Part shown: positions 29,201-35,572 of the stretch, one piece after another | Layout of the letters: each line of letters opens with the position of its first letter | Position numbering within the stretch: position 1 is the first letter of the stretch | Notes under the pieces: generated by a model | The model's database searches: none | What the model saw: the letters and a program-made list of their open reading frames with translations, nothing else | Told to the model about the DNA's origin: nothing | Origin: Lachnospiraceae bacterium | Lineage (GTDB): Bacteria; Bacillota; Clostridia; Lachnospirales; Lachnospiraceae | Assembly (NCBI GenBank): GCA_022774505.1 | Contig: JALFLW010000037.1 | Span: 1-35,680 of the forward strand | Length of the DNA stretch: 35,680 bases | Direction: 5' to 3' | Position numbers and translations under genes: made by a program

Positions 29201-30944
29201 GTGTAAAATACTCCAGACCGATTTCATACACATTTTCATCCACCTGATAACCATCCGGAGCTTTTACTTCCTTCAGGTAATACTTGGATTCTGTCAACAC
29301 CTCAACACCGGATGCTGCCAAACCGTCTGAATTGGTAACATTCAGTTTACACAACAGATCCGTGCAGGCACTGTCCTCATAAAGATAATACTTTGCTCCA
29401 GCTACCGGAGTTCCTTTGTAAGAATCTGTCTTATGAAGCTGAAAACTTCCCAGCTTGTAGTTTGATGTTACCTTAACTGTCGCTTCATCCGATTTCTGAT
29501 CTATAAACTCCTCCAAAAATGTGATCTTCTGCTGAGACACAACGGTCGGTGTCCACTTGGAACCACCCTTTTCATCACTGTATGCTTTTGCCCTTACTTT
29601 AATGGTGCTGTCATTCTTCGTGATCTTATCCATCGCCGTCTGATTACAGTACAGATAAAAATTGGATGACGCCTTTGACGCATCCGTCTGTGCCACACAG
29701 ATATCATACTTCTTCAGATCATTTTCATCATCAATCTTTGATGCATCCGTTTTGATCTCGCCTGTGGTAAGACCTGCCGGAGCACCGCTGATCGTGTATT
29801 TGATGTTTTTGATCGTGCCCTTCTTCGTGCGGACAAACTTCTCCTTACTGCGGTATAACCCGTCAGCCACCTTTTCCCATTTACTCTTCGCCGGAGAAAT
29901 AGAATAGCTGATCGACTTGGTAAGTCCGTTGTCATTGTAATCATCTGTGCTGTATTTCTTTGCATCCGTTACCAATGCAGAAATCTTTGCATATGTTCCG
30001 GTATTGCCTTTACCATAATAACTGAGCTTTACCTCACCATTCAGCACATGGATCGCTGCACCGGTAATAAAGTAATCTTCTGTCGCATGTCCGGAAGAAT
30101 ACTTGCTGTTGTGACAGGTTTTATTTAACTCTCTCACACCGTTCACCAGACAATAGGTGATCTCTGGCTTCACTTTCTTCGTACTGCTGGATTTGCTCAC
30201 TGTTCCGTTTGTTGTCTTTTTATTCAGATCCAGACAATAAACAGAGTGGTGGTAATAATCCCCGGACTCCGAAATATATTTAACCCCCATGGAACGACCA
30301 CAAAACTTTGCATAACCGGAAAATCCCACTTTCATGGAATCTTTACCATCTTTCGTTCCTGTTGCCGGTGCTGCCTTCAGCATGGCAGCCGGTGCTCTCT
30401 GAATGGATAATCCCTTTACGATCTGCGTATCAAGGTCAATATATTCCGTATCTTCACTTCCGGGGGCAGGCTCCTCGTCATCAGCAGTTTCCTTAGTATC
30501 CTCTGTCGGCGCTGCTTCTGTGTTATCTGTCTGCTCCGTAGTGATTTCTTTCACTGCGATGGTTCTATGCACCAGATAGGCATCCTTTCCGCTGACAGGT
30601 TCAACCTTATAGTAAGTATCATAATCACCCGGCTTGTCTGCATCAAAGCTTCCCAGATCCGGATAATAGCTTACTGCCACTTTCTCCTGCTCATAAACGA
30701 TTCCTTCCATATCATTCTCAATATCAAATCCATAGCCGGCGGCGATCACAATATCCCCAGCCGTTACCACTTCATCTTCATCAAGGTCAGTACGGACATC
30801 GGCATCATACACTGCAAGCGTCTTTATATCCTTCTCCTCATCGGAACCGGAAGCAAACACATTACTGCTTGGAAGTGCAGCTCCAACCGTAAGAACCGCA
30901 GCCATCATCATCGCAACTGCTCGCTTAAAAATCTTCTTATTCAT
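26262..30944 (-). CDS. LPxTG-anchored Cna-B repeat surface protein (SpaA-like)
   Basis: 1,560 residues from the ATG at 30944 (AGGAA just upstream), which gives a clean signal peptide (MNKKIFKRAVAMMMAAVLTV; cleavage near NVFASG). Residues ~190-340 resemble a thioester-type domain (VYCLDLNKK with Cys at ~237). From ~495 to ~1500 there are about nine Cna-B-like modules, each with an early Lys (HKTD, QKTD, IKTDG) and a late YYLKEVKAPDGY-type Glu, as in isopeptide-bonded pilin domains. The C-terminus is KPKLPQTGG, a hydrophobic helix and RRRKRRKV. It would be linked to the wall or polymerised by the sortase at 1.0-1.6 kb and help donor-recipient contact. Some residues of the isopeptide and thioester sites are uncertain. 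Confidence 0.9.
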   Translation of the reverse strand: MNKKIFKRAVAMMMAAVLTVGAALPSSNVFASGSDEEKDIKTLAVYDADVRTDLDEDEVVTAGDIVIAAGYGFDIENDMEGIVYEQEKVAVSYYPDLGSFDADKPGDYDTYYKVEPVSGKDAYLVHRTIAVKEITTEQTDNTEAAPTEDTKETADDEEPAPGSEDTEYIDLDTQIVKGLSIQRAPAAMLKAAPATGTKDGKDSMKVGFSGYAKFCGRSMGVKYISESGDYYHHSVYCLDLNKKTTNGTVSKSSSTKKVKPEITYCLVNGVRELNKTCHNSKYSSGHATEDYFITGAAIHVLNGEVKLSYYGKGNTGTYAKISALVTDAKKYSTDDYNDNGLTKSISYSISPAKSKWEKVADGLYRSKEKFVRTKKGTIKNIKYTISGAPAGLTTGEIKTDASKIDDENDLKKYDICVAQTDASKASSNFYLYCNQTAMDKITKNDSTIKVRAKAYSDEKGGSKWTPTVVSQQKITFLEEFIDQKSDEATVKVTSNYKLGSFQLHKTDSYKGTPVAGAKYYLYEDSACTDLLCKLNVTNSDGLAASGVEVLTESKYYLKEVKAPDGYQVDENVYEIGLEYFTQYDESGKVTKAGKAFEAKETPETVGVLVQKTDSESGNVVKGAGFAVFKDASCTQRVLMNGDTGAEVPVFYYDEDLDGAASEKFVKQQDVYYVKEVVVPDGYRDDGKVWEVKPDYGSFDTVEMTNTPIRCDVSVDKKDKETSDPQGDARLSGATYGLYALETVNYPDGRGIVSYAGNDNITSTAGTDFYSTGTLANAGTLLATVKTDEAGNFNFGNLYYGKYYIQEIEPSEGYLLDETKYVVDYSKEPNTHQNISVTRHVVETVKKQPFEIIKVSTDGDDTETDYVEGAEFTVKLQSEIDKVGWDAAKVYDTLVTDEKGYACSKELPYGTYLVKETKVPHNLYKTDDFTVEVTEDSRTPQRYRILNDAPFKAYIRMVKKDAESGNTICLSGVTFKIRNTDTDEYVEQKVGKDKVSEFTTDDSGTITTPLKLKYGNYQVEEITAPDGYLISEEEFPFVVEKDGAVKVEEDSDGDPVIEVVIEDTPVKGSISITKAGEVLTGTEYDTIVDRIMSAIDKEDRSLDFIYEEQNLAGAVFQLIAAEDIYTPDHQKDENGKRTLEMINGVPASAGAVVATLTTDENGEASIEDLPLGKYQVVEIEAPKGFVLCEEPFPVELTYKDDHTDVVYGNADFVNERVKTKLSVIKTDGVTKNPVEGATYGVFVKEDILDINGEVAVKADTMVDTAVTTASGQAIFAADLPLANYYVKEVESPEGYVMDDTVYDVDFTYKDPLTAVLEKEITVEETPIIVEVSKTDITTGKELKGATLEVIDSDGEVYASWVTDGKPHQLEAIPAGDYTLKETASPYGYLIANEVEFTVEETGEIQKVAMSDERVKGAVEIYKTDSKTKSPIKGVEFELRNKDGKVLAKLITDKKGYAKTNLLDIGTYDEEGNFDKDIPYYVVETKAAKGYVIDTTPHEVLLQYDDSAVENVVYTLKLKNKPEKPKLPQTGGGYKPWLFGVAGGFLIGAGIYLNRRRKRRKV

Positions 30945-31036
30945 TCGCTGTTCCTCACTTTCTGAAATATTCTCTGTGCGAATCATTTTTCCCACCATTC
31001 ACCAGAGATTATGAGGATTCTCCCCGACTCTCCGGC

Positions 31037-31068
31037 GAAAAAAAGGCACACCTTTCGGCATGCCTTTT
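31037..31068 (-). terminator. Strong Rho-independent terminator ending the par operon
   Basis: On the minus strand AAAAGGCATGCC pairs with GGTGTGCCTTTT over 12 bp (two G-U pairs) closed by a GAAA tetraloop and followed by seven T residues. It separates the par genes and small proteins from the surface-protein gene, which must then have its own promoter within 30945-31036. I cannot identify one there with confidence. Confidence 0.85.
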
Positions 31069-31101
31069 ACCCATCAAGTCGGTTCGCACAACCAACTTCC
31101 C

Positions 31102-31182
31102 TTATTCCATTGTAATATAATCAATCAGCCGTTTTCCTGTTACAGCTTCTATATAAAGAATCATTCTGATCATCTTCATCAT
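31102..31182 (-). CDS. 26-residue micro-protein
   Basis: A 26-codon frame with an excellent AGGAGGTG site 6 nt before the ATG; the AGGAGG overlaps the last codons of the preceding gene, which ends in ERR. The peptide begins MMKMIRMILYIEAVTG, and the N-terminal half is amphipathic/hydrophobic. It ends 34 bases before the terminator. It could be a membrane-associated peptide or a small toxin-like product; there is no recognised family. Confidence 0.55.
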   Translation of the reverse strand: MMKMIRMILYIEAVTGKRLIDYITME

Positions 31183-31187
31183 GGCTG

Positions 31188-31373
31188 TCACCTCCTCTCC
31201 ATTCGTCCACAGCTAAGAATCAATAACATAACCTTCAGGATGTAACAGCTAATAAGAAAAATGATCTTAAGGATCTCCAAAACTGCAAGCAGTAAATGCA
31301 ATCCCAGCCATGCACCTCCCTTTATCACCGATAAAAGAAAAACCATTATTGTACTGATCACTCTTCTTACCAT
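31188..31373 (-). CDS. Small two-helix membrane protein
   Basis: 61 residues from the ATG at 31373 (GGAGGG, 6 nt). Nearly all of it is hydrophobic: one helix at VISTIMVFLLSVIKGG and a second at LLAVLEILKIIFLISCYILK, with a short Arg-rich end. No family is recognised. It starts 14 bases after the ParR-like stop and is directly followed by the 26-residue gene, so these two small genes are part of the par operon. Confidence 0.65.
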   Translation of the reverse strand: MVRRVISTIMVFLLSVIKGGAWLGLHLLLAVLEILKIIFLISCYILKVMLLILSCGRMERR

Positions 31374-31387
31374 AGCCATCCCTCCGA

Positions 31388-31819
31388 TCATGCCCATTTC
31401 ATTACATTGTCTACCATTTCCTCGCTTGCAGTCTGTTCCTTCTTCTGAGAAACAGTCTCTGCCTGGTCAGCTTGTTCCTGCATCCCGTTTGGCTGTCGCA
31501 TTATAGCCGACATCATAGTATCTGCTATACGAACAAGCATCTCCTGGTACAATTCCTGTTTTAAATCCTCCCGCATCTGATTTCCAAATTCCAATAAATC
31601 CTGTTTTGTCAGCGGTGCCTCTTTCTCCTGCTTCTCCTTTTTACACAGTTCATCGATAGATTTCCCGGATACATAAGCCTCCAGTGCTTCCATAATAAAC
31701 TGGTTCTTGGAACGGTATATATCCGAATCCAGATTATTGATGATTCGAAACAACTTTACATGAGTTGGATTCTCCATGCTAAACCGCAGACAAAACTGTT
31801 CATACTGCTTTCTTGCCAT
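31388..31819 (-). CDS. parR: ParR-like adaptor protein
   Basis: 143 residues. The N-terminal ~50 (FCLRFSMENPTHVKLFRIIN, RSKNQFIMEALEAYVSG) have the look of a ribbon-helix-helix DNA-binding domain as in ParR proteins of type II partition systems. The rest is a charged, helical tail (DLLEFGNQMREDLKQELYQE), which in ParR contacts the actin filament. It lies 16 bases after the parM-like gene, the canonical order. Identity rests on context and fold features rather than on strong sequence identity. Confidence 0.7.
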   Translation of the reverse strand: MARKQYEQFCLRFSMENPTHVKLFRIINNLDSDIYRSKNQFIMEALEAYVSGKSIDELCKKEKQEKEAPLTKQDLLEFGNQMREDLKQELYQEMLVRIADTMMSAIMRQPNGMQEQADQAETVSQKKEQTASEEMVDNVMKWA

Positions 31820-31835
31820 TGCTTCTCACACCTTT

Positions 31836-32759
31836 CTATCCAACTCTTCGAATGGTACGCTCCAGATAAATCTTACCGAGATAATCAAAGCCTTTCGCAT
31901 TTGCCCGGATATCTTCAATGTATCTGACATTTCTCTGCTGCATCTGTCCAAACCGTTTCATTACCGTTGCACCACCGCCCACAAAGATGATTGGTGTCAG
32001 ATCCATGTTGTAACCAAGCTCTCTGATATAATTTGTGATCGTCTCACAATACTTGTGAAGTTCTTCCAGAATAATGTCCTTGTACTGATCCGGCAAGTTG
32101 TCTGCTCCATTGAGCATGACCTGTTGAATGTCATACTCATCCACCTCTGAATTAAGCTTTCTGACACATTCCTTATTAATCTGTTGAATACAGGTAATAA
32201 TACCAGAGTTCTTTGTCACACAAACCGATTCATCCGGACTTTGATTGATGATCGGCATCAGATCAACGGTCCATGAACCAATGTCAACAACAAGCACCTT
32301 TGCCGGAAACTCACTGATCTGACTGGCAACCGCCGCAAAGCACTGTGGATATACCGAAATCCGTTCAATCGTAATATGATACTGCTTTTTCTCATACTTA
32401 AATGTCACTTCCCGGTTCTGATTCAGATACTTGATAAATGCCTCTTTCTCTTTGCCAAAACGGGTAAGAGGAAGTCCCACTGCCCAGTAGACATTAGCAG
32501 TTCTCTTTCCAAGCCGGTCTAACTCTTTGGCTGTCGCAGCTAATGAAAGCAGATAATAATTTTCATCCTCCACCTTGCTGTCCTTGACCTTTAATCGCTC
32601 GCTTCCGACCTTATAATACTTTCCATCTTTCTCCAAGACGTTTTCAAACAATGCCGGCTCCGTGGTAATCTCACGAATCCCGGAAGTAAAAGTTTCATGT
32701 ACTGTTTTCATATTTGACCAGCCGTGGTCAATAGCGATAACTACTGTATTTTTATCCAT
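31836..32759 (-). CDS. parM: ParM/StbA-like actin homologue
   Basis: 307 residues with the actin-fold motifs: phosphate 1 AIDHGWSNMKTVH (~9-21), phosphate 2 VLVVDIGSWTVDLMPI (~155-170) and adenosine loop IIFVGGGATVMKRFG (~270). It would polymerise with ATP to push apart element copies bound through ParR to a centromere-like DNA. The length is that of ParM/Alp-type proteins. AAAGGAG precedes the ATG by 9 nt. A long (~390 nt) leader separates it from the predicted promoter. Confidence 0.88.
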   Translation of the reverse strand: MDKNTVVIAIDHGWSNMKTVHETFTSGIREITTEPALFENVLEKDGKYYKVGSERLKVKDSKVEDENYYLLSLAATAKELDRLGKRTANVYWAVGLPLTRFGKEKEAFIKYLNQNREVTFKYEKKQYHITIERISVYPQCFAAVASQISEFPAKVLVVDIGSWTVDLMPIINQSPDESVCVTKNSGIITCIQQINKECVRKLNSEVDEYDIQQVMLNGADNLPDQYKDIILEELHKYCETITNYIRELGYNMDLTPIIFVGGGATVMKRFGQMQQRNVRYIEDIRANAKGFDYLGKIYLERTIRRVG

Positions 32760-32789
32760 AATGATCTACTCCTTTACTTTTTGATTATG

Positions 32790-33081
32790 TAATGTATGCT
32801 ATTCGCACCCGCCCCCGCATACAATGTAATATTTACTAAGGAATTTCTGATGAAGCTGCCTGTCTGCTTGACTGCATTCACGACACATTCTATTGAACAT
32901 GAGCTCCTCTTCTGCCGTTTCGAGGATAAGGTATTCTACTTAGATACCTCTGTGGTTTATTATCCATCCGCCACGTTTACATTTCCTTCGGAAAGTCCAC
33001 CTTGTTCGCTCCGCTTTCATCTCTCGATACTTCAGCTCTCCAATGGCATAACTACGACTGATTCAATGTCAGGTGTCGCAC
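32790..33081 (-). ncRNA. Structured leader upstream of parM, resembling a 5' group II intron fragment
   Basis: The minus-strand sequence begins GTGCGAC at 33081, the usual 5' end of bacterial group II introns. It continues with segments typical of domain I (CTGACATTGAATCAG hairpin, GATGAAAGCGGAGCGAACAA, CTTTCCGAAGGAAATG hairpin, GTATCTAAGTAGAATAC hairpin). I see neither a domain V nor a maturase. It may be a truncated intron kept in the leader, or an independent structured RNA. The open plus-strand frame across it has no family resemblance and is probably a shadow. Confidence 0.4.
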
Positions 33082-33125
33082 CGGATTTTTACTTCATCAG
33101 AAACTGGTATTCAGTTGTGAAAGGC

Positions 33126-33243
33126 TGTGATACAATGACCATCAACCTTGTATCACAATTATAACTTTGTATCACGGCACTGGCTAATCGCCTGATGGTA
33201 CAATTTGCCGTTATCTCTATACTTTTGTACCATCTTCTGGTAC
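33126..33243. repeat. Centromere-like (parC) inverted repeats
   Basis: Copies of TGTGATACAA/TTGTATCAC stand at 33126-33135, 33148-33157 and 33167-33175. Copies of the sister motif GATGGTACAA/TTGTACCATC stand at 33194-33203 and 33225-33234, with a partial TGGTAC at 33238-33243. All share the core GRTACAA, and each family forms a perfect 10-bp inverted pair. The cluster sits just upstream of the parM promoter, where type II partition systems place the ParR-binding centromere. Confidence 0.7.
33158..33186 (-). promoter_or_regulatory. Predicted par promoter inside the repeats
   Basis: On the minus strand TATAAT (33158-33163) lies 17 nt after TAGCCA (33181-33186), a four-of-six match to TTGACA. 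The -10 box stands exactly between two direct copies of TGATACAA, so a protein bound to the repeats would cover the promoter. This implies autoregulation by the ParR-like protein. Confidence 0.55.
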
Positions 33244-33262
33244 TTTTCCTTTCACAAACCGA

Positions 33263-34555
33263 TTATGCTCCGGTTTCCAAGTAATTCTGATAATTCACAA
33301 AAATTTCTCTCATATCCCGTTCCGTGTCAATGTCCATATCCACTCCAAAGGATTCCATAGCTACCTCCAACGCCTGATCAAAGGATTCCAGCGTATCATC
33401 GGCACAGGATATACAGGCACAATCATCAAATGAACGAAAACCCGGCTCTAAAATACGGATTAGCCGAAGTCCTTTCTTTCGTACCATTTCATTCTTGGCA
33501 TGTTCAATCCTTCTTCCCTGCAGATTTTCATGAAAATCCTTTGACAGAATAAGTACACCCTTTTCCTCTGGGAAATACATATCTAACGATACTCTGATCA
33601 GTTCCTCTGTATCATATTCCACACATATGCCATACTTTTTCATATAAAAGCGAATGACTGCGGTTCGGATATTGTTCTCAAAGCGCATCATATCTCTGCG
33701 ATAACGGTATCGAAATACACTGGTTTCTCTCCGTATCTTCTCCGAACAATAAGGACAGATCCTGCCCCGGCTTCTGCTATAAATGGAAGCCCTCCATTCA
33801 TTTCCACACTCTCTGCAGGTCCACCAGATCATCTCTCTGGAATTTTTCTTATACATTGCAGGTGTCAGATCTCCATTCTGCACAGACCATTCCTCTGCCA
33901 CTTCCGGGTTTGTTGTTGCCAGATCATTGATGCCTGCCTCCAACCGCATCCCGGAGCAGCACATACATTCACTTCCTCCACTCCGGTTTGCAATCGGTGC
34001 CTGCCACTCATATCCACAAACATGACATTTCCACCATGCCCTGTAATTAGAAAACTCCAAAAACATATTAGGCTTCTTAGGCACATTCTTTTCTGACCAG
34101 TCTAATGCCTTGTCCGGATGTAAGGTTGCAAAATCGTTCTTTCCTTTTATCAGTATGCGATTCACACAATTCGGACATCCGCTTCCTCCAACACGATTTT
34201 TGATCACCGCCCGCCATTCATAACCGCATATATGACATTTCCACCAAACTTTTTTTGAGGAACCTGTCGTAACCATATCAGAATGTAATTCATTCTTATC
34301 AGACCATTCCTCTGCCAGTTCCGGATACTGTGATTTCAAGTCGTTAAAACCTGTTAGTATTTTCTTTCCAGCGCAGTAGGGACACCCTTCTCCATGTGCC
34401 CTTGCTTTTGGAGATGTGATCCAAGTATGTCCGCACTTTCCAATCCACTGGATGCTCTTATTTGATCCATAGGACACATTTTGTGGTGTAAAGCTTCCAT
34501 TGTCCGGTCCCCATTCATTCGCAAGCTCTGGAGAGTTCTCTTCAACACTTCTCAC
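33263..34555 (-). CDS. Four-repeat zinc-ribbon (DUF4379-like) protein with nuclease-like C-terminus
   Basis: 430 residues if it starts at GTG 34555, which overlaps the ParB stop as GTGTGA and has GGGGGG 7 nt upstream; an ATG at 34579 is an alternative. Four treble-clef units follow, for example VWWKCHICGYEWRAVIKNR ending GCPNC. The first unit has KCGHTW instead of the usual double Cys. The C-terminal ~150 residues resemble a Vsr-like PD-(D/E)xK fold (SLDMYFPE, RIEHAKNEMVRKKGLRLIRI), but GVLILSK stands where a catalytic Glu is expected. It probably binds nucleic acid; the role beside parB is unknown. Confidence 0.75.
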   Translation of the reverse strand: MRSVEENSPELANEWGPDNGSFTPQNVSYGSNKSIQWIGKCGHTWITSPKARAHGEGCPYCAGKKILTGFNDLKSQYPELAEEWSDKNELHSDMVTTGSSKKVWWKCHICGYEWRAVIKNRVGGSGCPNCVNRILIKGKNDFATLHPDKALDWSEKNVPKKPNMFLEFSNYRAWWKCHVCGYEWQAPIANRSGGSECMCCSGMRLEAGINDLATTNPEVAEEWSVQNGDLTPAMYKKNSREMIWWTCRECGNEWRASIYSRSRGRICPYCSEKIRRETSVFRYRYRRDMMRFENNIRTAVIRFYMKKYGICVEYDTEELIRVSLDMYFPEEKGVLILSKDFHENLQGRRIEHAKNEMVRKKGLRLIRILEPGFRSFDDCACISCADDTLESFDQALEVAMESFGVDMDIDTERDMREIFVNYQNYLETGA

Positions 34556-35499
34556 ACTCTCACCCCCCTTGCTTTCCATTCATCCAGCAAGTGAATGATC
34601 TGTCTTTTGATTTCTTTCTCTGTAACTTGATTCGGAAAATACTTTCCAAGTTCTCTGTTAGTCAAAACAATCTGTCTTATCTCTACCTGCTTTGTCTGAC
34701 CATGTAATATTTTATCTACTTCGGCAGAATCGGTGGTATCAGTATCGCAATTCCGAAGCTGCATAATTTTGTTTTTGGTCAATGAATGTCCATTCTTTAT
34801 GTAGGCTAAGACCTGTTTCTGCACATCGACAGATAAAAAGGAAATCTCTACTGCATTGGTCACTTTAATCTTCTCTTGATCTACCAGTAATAACAGTTCA
34901 GGCAGTAAATGAGTTAAGCGGATATACCTATCAACCTGTCTGCTTGACATTCCAAATTCCTGTCCAACAAAACCGCTGGTCAACTTCTTGCCATTTTGAC
35001 GAGAAGTCTTATTTGTTCTACTATTTAACTTCCCGTCATTTTGGCGAGAAGTTAAATCTTGTCTACTTCCCTGTTTCCGCATGGCATCCATTTTCATCTT
35101 CAAAGCAAACGCTTTCTCACTTGGCAGTATTCTTTCTCTTTGGATATTAGAATCCACCATAATGCATACCGCCTCATCGTCTGAATAATCTTTTACAAAG
35201 ACCGGGATCTTATCAAGTCCTGCCCGTCTTGCGGCATGTGTTCTCCGATGACCGGAGATTAGTTCAAATCCTCCCTCCGGTCGTTTTCTCGCGATTGCCG
35301 GAGACAATACACCTTTTGCTTTAATTGATTCCACCAGTTCATCCATTGCTTCATCATCCACTACATGAAAGGGATGTCCCTTAAATTCATGTAACTGATC
35401 CAGCGGAATATCACTTGCGCCTTCGATTGTCGGCACAGCCAGTAATTCTTCATAATTCGTCAGGGATATTTTCTTCCCTGCTCTTGTTCGCATTGACAT
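34552..35499 (-). CDS. parB: ParB/Spo0J-family DNA-binding protein
   Basis: 315 residues. The N-terminal ParB/sulfiredoxin-like domain has HPFHVVDDEAMDELVESIKA, then GVLSPAIARKR and the hallmark ELISGHRRTHAARRAG (~85). IQRERILPSEKAFALKMK and a helix-turn-helix (GFVGQEFGMSSRQVDRYIRL) follow. Between them is a Ser/Arg/Asn-rich insert made of two 15-residue repeats beginning TSRQN. AGGAGG precedes the ATG by 6 nt. No parA ATPase gene is seen. It may act in partition, in gene control or in transfer regulation, as other orphan element ParBs do. Confidence 0.85.
   Translation of the reverse strand: MSMRTRAGKKISLTNYEELLAVPTIEGASDIPLDQLHEFKGHPFHVVDDEAMDELVESIKAKGVLSPAIARKRPEGGFELISGHRRTHAARRAGLDKIPVFVKDYSDDEAVCIMVDSNIQRERILPSEKAFALKMKMDAMRKQGSRQDLTSRQNDGKLNSRTNKTSRQNGKKLTSGFVGQEFGMSSRQVDRYIRLTHLLPELLLLVDQEKIKVTNAVEISFLSVDVQKQVLAYIKNGHSLTKNKIMQLRNCDTDTTDSAEVDKILHGQTKQVEIRQIVLTNRELGKYFPNQVTEKEIKRQIIHLLDEWKARGVRV
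34982..35055. repeat. Tandem 45-bp repeat within parB
   Basis: Two copies (34982-35010 and 35027-35055) of AACTTCyyGyCATTTTGrCG followed by AGAAGT lie 45 bases apart. They encode the two TSRQN units of the ParB linker. Each copy carries an inverted pair AACTTC/GAAGTT (imperfect in the first), so it could also be a protein-binding site. Confidence 0.65.
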
Positions 35500-35536
35500 C
35501 GAAATCCTCCTTTTTTGTTTTTTCTAGGAGCAAGAG

Positions 35537-35572
35537 ACAAAAAAAGACACTTCCTTACTAGAAAGTGTCTTA
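35537..35572 (-). terminator. Terminator or attenuator upstream of parB
   Basis: On the minus strand AAGACACTT and AAGTGTCTT form a 9-bp stem with an eleven-base loop, and seven T residues follow. It stands only 38 bases before the parB start, leaving little room for a promoter after it. It either ends an upstream transcript or attenuates transcription into parB. Confidence 0.7.

Noticed and set aside
31037..31068. Attachment (att) site or insertion-sequence end
   Set aside because: The inverted repeat with a GAAA loop and T-run is explained fully as a terminator; no transposase or target duplication is present.
32796..33164. Plus-strand frame of 122 codons in the parM leader region
   Set aside because: It has no ribosome site and no recognisable domain, its 3' end runs into the parC-like repeats, and the minus strand shows structured RNA features there. 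It is treated as a shadow.
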